DNA of 8,965 nt from an uncultured bacterium (GTDB lineage: Bacteria > Actinomycetota > Coriobacteriia > Coriobacteriales > Coriobacteriaceae). The stretch spans positions 1-8,965 of the forward strand of contig CAJMPM010000054.1 in NCBI GenBank assembly GCA_905215225.1, written 5' to 3'. Shown piece after piece: positions 5,355-8,965 of the stretch (its first letter is position 1; the number at the start of each line of letters is the position of its first letter). Made by a program: the position numbers and the translations under genes. The notes below the pieces were generated by a model that had not been told where the DNA came from, ran no database searches, and saw only the letters and a program-made list of their open reading frames with translations.

Positions 5355-6992
5355 CTAACGCTCGTAAATGAGGTTACCTGCCAGGTAGGTGGCTTGAACC
5401 TTGGTAGCCTGGAGCTCTTGGGGGTCAACGGTGAGCGGGTTTTGGTCCAGGACTACCAGGTCGGCGTATTTGCCGGGCTCCAGGCTGCCGAGGTTTTGCT
5501 CGTCGCCCGCTGCGTACGCGCTACCAAGCGTGTAGTTGCGCAGGGCCGTTGCCGCATCGATGCGCTCGCTGGGGAGCCAGCCGCCCTCGGGCCAGTGGCT
5601 GCGAGGGTCTTGGCGCGTAATAGCCGTGTAGAGCACGTTCATGCTGGTAACGGCCGTGATGGGGCTGTCGGTACCAAAAGCTTGGCGGATGCCGCGCTGC
5701 TTATAGGTCGCAAACGGCCACATGATGCGGCTGCGTTCCAGGCCCAGGTCGCGCTCCGGGCCACCCGGGTCGAGCGTGATGTGGCAAGGCTGGCTCGAGG
5801 CAATGACGTTGAGCTTGCGCAGACGATCGATGTCCTGAGGCAGCAGATTCTCCAAATGCTCAAGCGTATTATGACCGTGCTGGGGCAGACCGTAGAGCTC
5901 TGCCGCCTCCTCAAAGATATCGAGCGCAGCATGGATGGCACCGTCGCCGATAACGTGGATGCGCACGGTGTGACCGCGCTCCGCGGCAGCGAGGACCAGC
6001 TTGCGCATGCGCTCGGCGGGAACCGTCAGGCGACCTTGCTCGCCCGGGAAGCGCGGGTTGGTATAGGGCTCGGTGAGATAGGCCGTGTGTTCGCTCGACA
6101 CGCCGTCGAAGAACTGCTTAAAGCCTGGCGCCGAGAGCAGCGCGTTGTTCGCGTAGCGGGTCTGTAGCTCTTCCAAGCGCGATTGGTCATCCAGCAGCGT
6201 GGGAAACAGATGGGCGCGGATGCCCAGCTTGCCGGCGGCCTGCAGCTTGTCGTAAACATCGTCGCGAATAAAGTCGCAGCCCGGCATGGGCATGAGCGAC
6301 ATATCGCAGATTGAGGTGATGCCCTGCTCGGCCATACGCTTCATCTGGTCGGCGTAAGCGCTCGCGATGCGGTCCTCGCCCAGCCACTCCAGGCAGCGCG
6401 GCAGCAGCTGCATAGCAGCTGCCTCGTGGGCGATACCCGTAAGCTCGCCATTTGCATCTTTGTCGTAACTGCCACCCGCCGGAGGCTCGCTGTCACGCGT
6501 CACGCCGAGGGCTTCGAGCGCGCGGCTGTTGAGCCACAGCGTATGCCCGTCGCCCGAGTACATAACACAGGGGCGATCAGGGAAGGCGGCGTCGAGGGAG
6601 GCCTTGGTAGGGTGCTCGGGCGGATCCCAGCGGTAATCGCGCCAACCCTGGGTCACGACCCAGGCGTCATCGGGCAAGCCTTGGGAAAACTCGAGCGCGT
6701 GCTGCACCAGCGCCGCCTCTGACGTGCCCATATCCATGAGCATATACGGCGAGGAGCCGACCGAGGTATGGAAGAAGTGCAGGTGCGCATCGTGGAAACC
6801 GGGGCAGACAAACTGCTCGCCGTAATCGACCACCGGCGTGGCGGCGGGAGCGGCGGCAATCACGTCATCGGGGACGCCGACTGCAACGATGCGATCACCC
6901 GCGGTGGCGATCGCCAACTCGCGGGCGGTATCGATGCCGTCTTGGGCGGTAAAAACGTTCTTGGAGCGGATAATCCGATCGATATGTTGCAT
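5355..6992 (-). CDS. YtcJ-like metal-dependent amidohydrolase (amidohydrolase family 3)
   Basis: Predicted cytoplasmic metal-dependent hydrolase acting on an amide or similar bond. The exact substrate is unknown. The family includes Bacillus YtcJ, plant LAF3 and N-substituted formamide deformylase. The product has 545 residues, the usual length, with no signal peptide. An N-terminal beta part leads to CPGFHDAHLH (63-72) with metal-ligand candidates His70 and His72. Then come GDGHTLWLNSRAL (147-159), Lys292 in KQFFDGVSSEHTAYL as candidate carboxylated lysine, His346 in RIHVIGDGAIHAA, His379 in LEHLENL, and Asp442 in FGTDSPI. The C-terminal GSLEPGKYADLVVLDQNPL (502-520) is the standard closing motif of amidohydrolases. 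The frame is open far upstream (to 7964), but that part is antisense to the next gene. I start at 6992 after a GGGGA site; an in-frame ATG at 7004 is an alternative. It is divergent from the M20 gene. Confidence 0.93.
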   Translation of the reverse strand: MQHIDRIIRSKNVFTAQDGIDTARELAIATAGDRIVAVGVPDDVIAAAPAATPVVDYGEQFVCPGFHDAHLHFFHTSVGSSPYMLMDMGTSEAALVQHALEFSQGLPDDAWVVTQGWRDYRWDPPEHPTKASLDAAFPDRPCVMYSGDGHTLWLNSRALEALGVTRDSEPPAGGSYDKDANGELTGIAHEAAAMQLLPRCLEWLGEDRIASAYADQMKRMAEQGITSICDMSLMPMPGCDFIRDDVYDKLQAAGKLGIRAHLFPTLLDDQSRLEELQTRYANNALLSAPGFKQFFDGVSSEHTAYLTEPYTNPRFPGEQGRLTVPAERMRKLVLAAAERGHTVRIHVIGDGAIHAALDIFEEAAELYGLPQHGHNTLEHLENLLPQDIDRLRKLNVIASSQPCHITLDPGGPERDLGLERSRIMWPFATYKQRGIRQAFGTDSPITAVTSMNVLYTAITRQDPRSHWPEGGWLPSERIDAATALRNYTLGSAYAAGDEQNLGSLEPGKYADLVVLDQNPLTVDPQELQATKVQATYLAGNLIYER

Positions 6993-7030
6993 GGGCGTCC
7001 CCATCTCTGGCAGGAAATTCAACTCCCCCG

Positions 7031-7044
7031 AGTGTACTCCCCCG
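7031..7044 (-). promoter_or_regulatory. Candidate promoter -10 of the amidohydrolase gene with direct repeats
   Basis: On the minus strand TACACT (7031-7036) lies 38 bases before the start at 6992. No convincing -35 hexamer sits at the proper distance (TTTTGT at 16 bases is weak). On the plus strand, ACTCCCCCG occurs at 7022-7030 and again at 7036-7044, flanking and touching this -10, which could be a tandem operator. Confidence 0.3.
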
Positions 7045-7079
7045 CCCTTGCAACAAAACCCCAAGCGGCAAACGGCAAC

Positions 7080-7109
7080 TTTACCAGCCCTAGCGGCAGG
7101 TGGCATACT
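7080..7109 (+). promoter_or_regulatory. Candidate promoter of the M20 hydrolase gene
   Basis: TTTACC (7080-7085), an 18-base spacer and CATACT (7104-7109) resemble a housekeeping promoter and would give a leader of about 45 bases. Both hexamers depart from consensus, so this is a position-supported guess. Confidence 0.35.
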
Positions 7110-7144
7110 GGAGAGAGCCTGTACGATTTTGCGATCAACCCAGC

Positions 7145-7150
7145 AAGGAG
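7145..7150 (+). promoter_or_regulatory. Ribosome binding site of the M20 hydrolase gene
   Basis: AAGGAG lies 10 bases before the ATG at 7161. It decides the start against the upstream open frame to 6768, which is antisense to the amidohydrolase gene. Confidence 0.8.
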
Positions 7151-7160
7151 CAAATCGACC

Positions 7161-8624
7161 ATGACGAAGACCAAGGCACAGCAGATTATGGCGGCGACCG
7201 AGGCTCGCGCGGCTGACGACGTCACCGCAGCCATCAAAGATATCGCTACCGAATTTGAACCATATATCATCAAGCAGCGCCGGCACTTCCATAAGCACCC
7301 GGAGCTGAGCCTTGCCGAGGAGCGCACGACCTCCGACATCGCCAACCAGCTCGACGCCATGAATATCCCCTACGAGCGTCCGCTCAAGACGGGCCTGGTG
7401 GCGACGCTTCGCGGTACCGCGCCGGATGCCTACCGCGAGGACGGCACGCCGCGCCGCCGTATCCTGCTGCGCGCCGACATCGACGCCCTGCCTGTCACCG
7501 AGCAGACCGGCGAGGAGTTCGCCAGCGTCAACGAGGGCTGCATGCACGCCTGCGGTCACGACTGCCATATCGCCATGATGCTCGGCACGCTGCAGATCCT
7601 GCGCCATATGACAGACGACATCCACGGCGAGGTCCGCATCGTCTTCCAGCCCAGTGAGGAAAACGGCCAAGGCGCCAAACTCATGATCGGCACGGGCGTG
7701 CTCGACGGCGTCGATGGTGCCTACGCCGCGCACATCTGGAGCGAGGTCGACGCCGGCACCGTAAGCTGCGAGCCCGGCCCGCGCATGGCCAATACCGACT
7801 GGTTCCGCATCGATGTCCGCGGTACCTCGTGCCACGGCGCCATGCCCCAGCGCGGCCACGACGCCGTTATGGTTGCCGCCGAGATTGTCAACGCCCTGCA
7901 GACCATCGTCTCGCGCGAGATCAGCCCCTACGAGCCGGCCGTCATCACCGTCGGCGAGCTGCACGGCGGCACCGCGCGCAACGTTATCGCCGGCACGGCC
8001 TACCTCGCCGGCACAGTACGCACCTACGGCGATTCAACCCACGAGGAAATGCCGGAGCTTATGCGCCGCATCGTGGAGCATACCGCGGCGGCCTTGGGCG
8101 CCGAGGCAGAGCTCACCGACTACACCATCGCCAACTACAAGGTCGAAAACGACGCGGCCTCGAGCGAGCGCTGCCGTCAGGCCGTAATTAAGTGTCTGGG
8201 TCCCGCCGGCCAAGGCCATTATCGCGGCACACTTTCGGGCGAGGATTTTTCGGAGTACCTGCGCCGTGTGCCGGGCGTGCTCGCCTTTGTAGGTACGCGT
8301 AACCCCAAAATTGGCGCCACGTACGCCCAACATTCCTGCTTCTACAAGATCGACGAGACCGTGCTGGCAAAGGGCTCCATGGTGGCCGCCCAGTATGCTA
8401 TCGACTTTTTGGCCGAGCCCACGCAAGAGGAGCTCGACGGCCCCGCGATTACCGCGGTCGCCGAAACCAACCCCGATCTGGCCGCCAAGTTGCGCTCTGC
8501 CAAGGCGACGACCGCCGAGGCTCGTGACGCCATCCACGACGCCCGCACGGCTCGCCATGCCGCAATCAAGGGCATCCACGAAGCCCGCGCCGCCGCTCGC
8601 CGCGAGGAGAAGCACGACGAGTAG
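7161..8624 (+). CDS. M20D-family metallo-amidohydrolase/peptidase with C-terminal helical tail
   Basis: Predicted cytoplasmic binuclear-metal hydrolase of N-acyl amino acids or similar amides (relatives: hippurate hydrolase, IAA-amino-acid hydrolase, aminobenzoyl-glutamate hydrolase). The product has 487 residues against about 390-400 usually. The sequence shows RRHFHKHPELS (40-50), RADIDALPV (104-112), MHACGHDCH (128-136) with ligands Cys131 and His133, EEN (166-168) with the catalytic and metal glutamates, and His191. The dimerisation domain contains GTSCHGAMPQ (221-230) and NVIAGTAYLAGTVRT (274-288). Then come SGEDFS (359-364) and the last ligand His391 in AQHSCFY. All catalytic residues are present. 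Residues of about 419-487 form an extra Ala-, Arg-, His- and Glu-rich tail, probably helical, with repeats AIHDAR and GIHEAR. The gene diverges from the amidohydrolase across 168 bases. The exact substrate cannot be read from the sequence. Confidence 0.95.
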   Translation: MTKTKAQQIMAATEARAADDVTAAIKDIATEFEPYIIKQRRHFHKHPELSLAEERTTSDIANQLDAMNIPYERPLKTGLVATLRGTAPDAYREDGTPRRRILLRADIDALPVTEQTGEEFASVNEGCMHACGHDCHIAMMLGTLQILRHMTDDIHGEVRIVFQPSEENGQGAKLMIGTGVLDGVDGAYAAHIWSEVDAGTVSCEPGPRMANTDWFRIDVRGTSCHGAMPQRGHDAVMVAAEIVNALQTIVSREISPYEPAVITVGELHGGTARNVIAGTAYLAGTVRTYGDSTHEEMPELMRRIVEHTAAALGAEAELTDYTIANYKVENDAASSERCRQAVIKCLGPAGQGHYRGTLSGEDFSEYLRRVPGVLAFVGTRNPKIGATYAQHSCFYKIDETVLAKGSMVAAQYAIDFLAEPTQEELDGPAITAVAETNPDLAAKLRSAKATTAEARDAIHDARTARHAAIKGIHEARAAARREEKHDE

Positions 8625-8660
8625 TCGTCACACCCATTCATAACAACCTGGCTAAAGCAA

Positions 8661-8696
8661 AGCGGGGGCGGATGTGTCGAAACGTCCGCCCCCGCT
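8661..8696. terminator. Strong GC-rich terminator between convergent genes
   Basis: AGCGGGGGCGGA (8661-8672) and TCCGCCCCCGCT (8685-8696) form a perfect 12-bp stem, extendable by T-G, G-C and T-A pairs to a six-base loop. It begins 37 bases after the M20 stop. On the minus strand the stem is followed by TTGCTTTAGCC, moderately T-rich, and the plus side is poor in T. It probably ends both convergent transcripts. Confidence 0.75.
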
Positions 8697-8713
8697 CATC
8701 TGTCAAGCGTTAT

Positions 8714-8747
8714 TTCTACCATTTCTACCCCGTCCCCAAATGGTAGG
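8714..8747 (-). terminator. Weak hairpin after the right-edge gene
   Basis: TACCATTT (8717-8724) pairs with AAATGGTA (8738-8745), and flanking C-G and T-G pairs extend the stem, around a 13-base loop. It lies 9 bases past the stop of the right-edge gene. The left arm is also part of a direct repeat, TTTCTACC twice (8713-8720 and 8722-8729). It may help terminate the minus-strand gene. Confidence 0.35.
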
Positions 8748-8755
8748 CGGCAGGG

Positions 8756-8965
8756 CTACTCGTCCTGAGGGTCCTCGTCGGAGCTTGACTCGGATGCCGG
8801 CTCAGGTGCAGGTGCCGGCTCAGGCTCAGGCACAGGTGTTGACTCAGGCTCAGGCACCTGCTCGGGTGCAGGCGCCGGCTCGGGCGCGGGCTCGGGTGCA
8901 GGCTCAGGCACGGGCGCCGGCTCGGGCGCGGGCTTGGGCGCAGGCGCGACATCCGGAGCACTGTA
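8756..8965 (-). CDS. C-terminal end of an unidentified protein with Pro-Glu-Pro-Ala repeats (5' end outside the window)
   Basis: Only the last 69 residues are visible, read from the right edge to a TAG at 8756-8758. They form a low-complexity chain of alternating proline with alanine, glutamate and valine (PAPEPAP-type repeats), then a Ser/Asp/Glu-rich acidic end, SESSSDEDPQDE. Such stretches are extended, rigid and disordered. In Gram-positive bacteria they often occur in cell-wall-spanning or surface proteins and in tails of penicillin-binding proteins or kinases. The catalytic part, if any, is outside the window, so I assign no function. Another open frame here, rich in Arg, Ser and Pro, is a shadow. 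The frame I chose ends at a stop directly before the convergent hairpins, and its regular PE/PA pattern is typical of real proteins. The DNA holds 22-base exact copies at 8871-8892 and 8913-8934, 42 bases apart, so the tail length may vary between strains. Confidence 0.7.
   Translation of the reverse strand, partial: YSAPDVAPAPKPAPEPAPVPEPAPEPAPEPAPAPEQVPEPESTPVPEPEPAPAPEPASESSSDEDPQDE

Noticed and set aside
5301..6167. Plus-strand open frame of 288 codons
   Set aside because: It is antisense to the amidohydrolase, has no ribosome binding site and has random-looking composition.
6768..7160. N-terminal extension of the M20 hydrolase to 618 residues
   Set aside because: It is antisense to the amidohydrolase. 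The AAGGAG-supported ATG at 7161 gives a complete M20 domain.
6993..7964. N-terminal extension of the amidohydrolase to 869 residues
   Set aside because: The added part is antisense to the M20 gene and crosses the intergenic region. The amidohydrolase fold starts at the 6992 ATG and reaches full family length from there.
8725..8961. Arg/Ser/Pro-rich minus-strand frame of 78 codons
   Set aside because: It is out of frame with the regular Pro-Glu-Pro-Ala coding pattern and runs through the stop of that gene into the hairpin region.

Overview
The window is high-GC bacterial chromosome with AGGAGG-type ribosome binding sites, an ECF-type vitamin importer and a compact groES-groEL pair. These traits, and the protein sequences as I recognise them, suggest an anaerobic gut actinobacterium of the Coriobacteriia, most likely Collinsella or a close relative. 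That placement is inference, not a computed assignment.

Left part (1-2604, minus strand): a riboflavin-uptake operon. A promoter is followed directly by a complete FMN riboswitch (RFN element), then ribU (the riboflavin-binding S component of an ECF transporter). Overlapping ribU by four bases is one long gene that fuses two ECF ATPases, an EcfA1-like half and an EcfA2-like half. It runs off the left edge. When FMN is plentiful the riboswitch should shut the operon down, and the riboswitch end lies only a few bases from the ribU ribosome binding site.

Middle (2605-5354): the chaperonin operon groES-groEL on the minus strand, bracketed by intergenic DNA rich in inverted repeats. Downstream of groEL is a 144-base nested palindrome with outer arms of about 37 bp and a 15-bp inner hairpin. 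Upstream of groES are an AT-rich perfect inverted repeat at the promoter, a 92-base imperfect palindrome, and two further hairpins close to the end of the next gene. I see no CIRCE, HAIR or CtsR operator.

Right part (5355-8624): two divergent hydrolase genes share a 168-base intergenic region. One is a YtcJ-type amidohydrolase on the minus strand. The other is an M20D-family amidohydrolase/peptidase on the plus strand with an unusual charged helical C-terminal tail. Both probably hydrolyse amide bonds of small cytoplasmic substrates, which neither sequence identifies. After a strong GC-rich hairpin, the right edge holds the 3' end of a minus-strand gene whose product ends in Pro-Glu-Pro-Ala repeats and an acidic tail.

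I found no mobile element, CRISPR array, tRNA or rRNA. The gene content is mostly ordinary. The least explained material is the set of large intergenic palindromes and the fused ECF ATPase.
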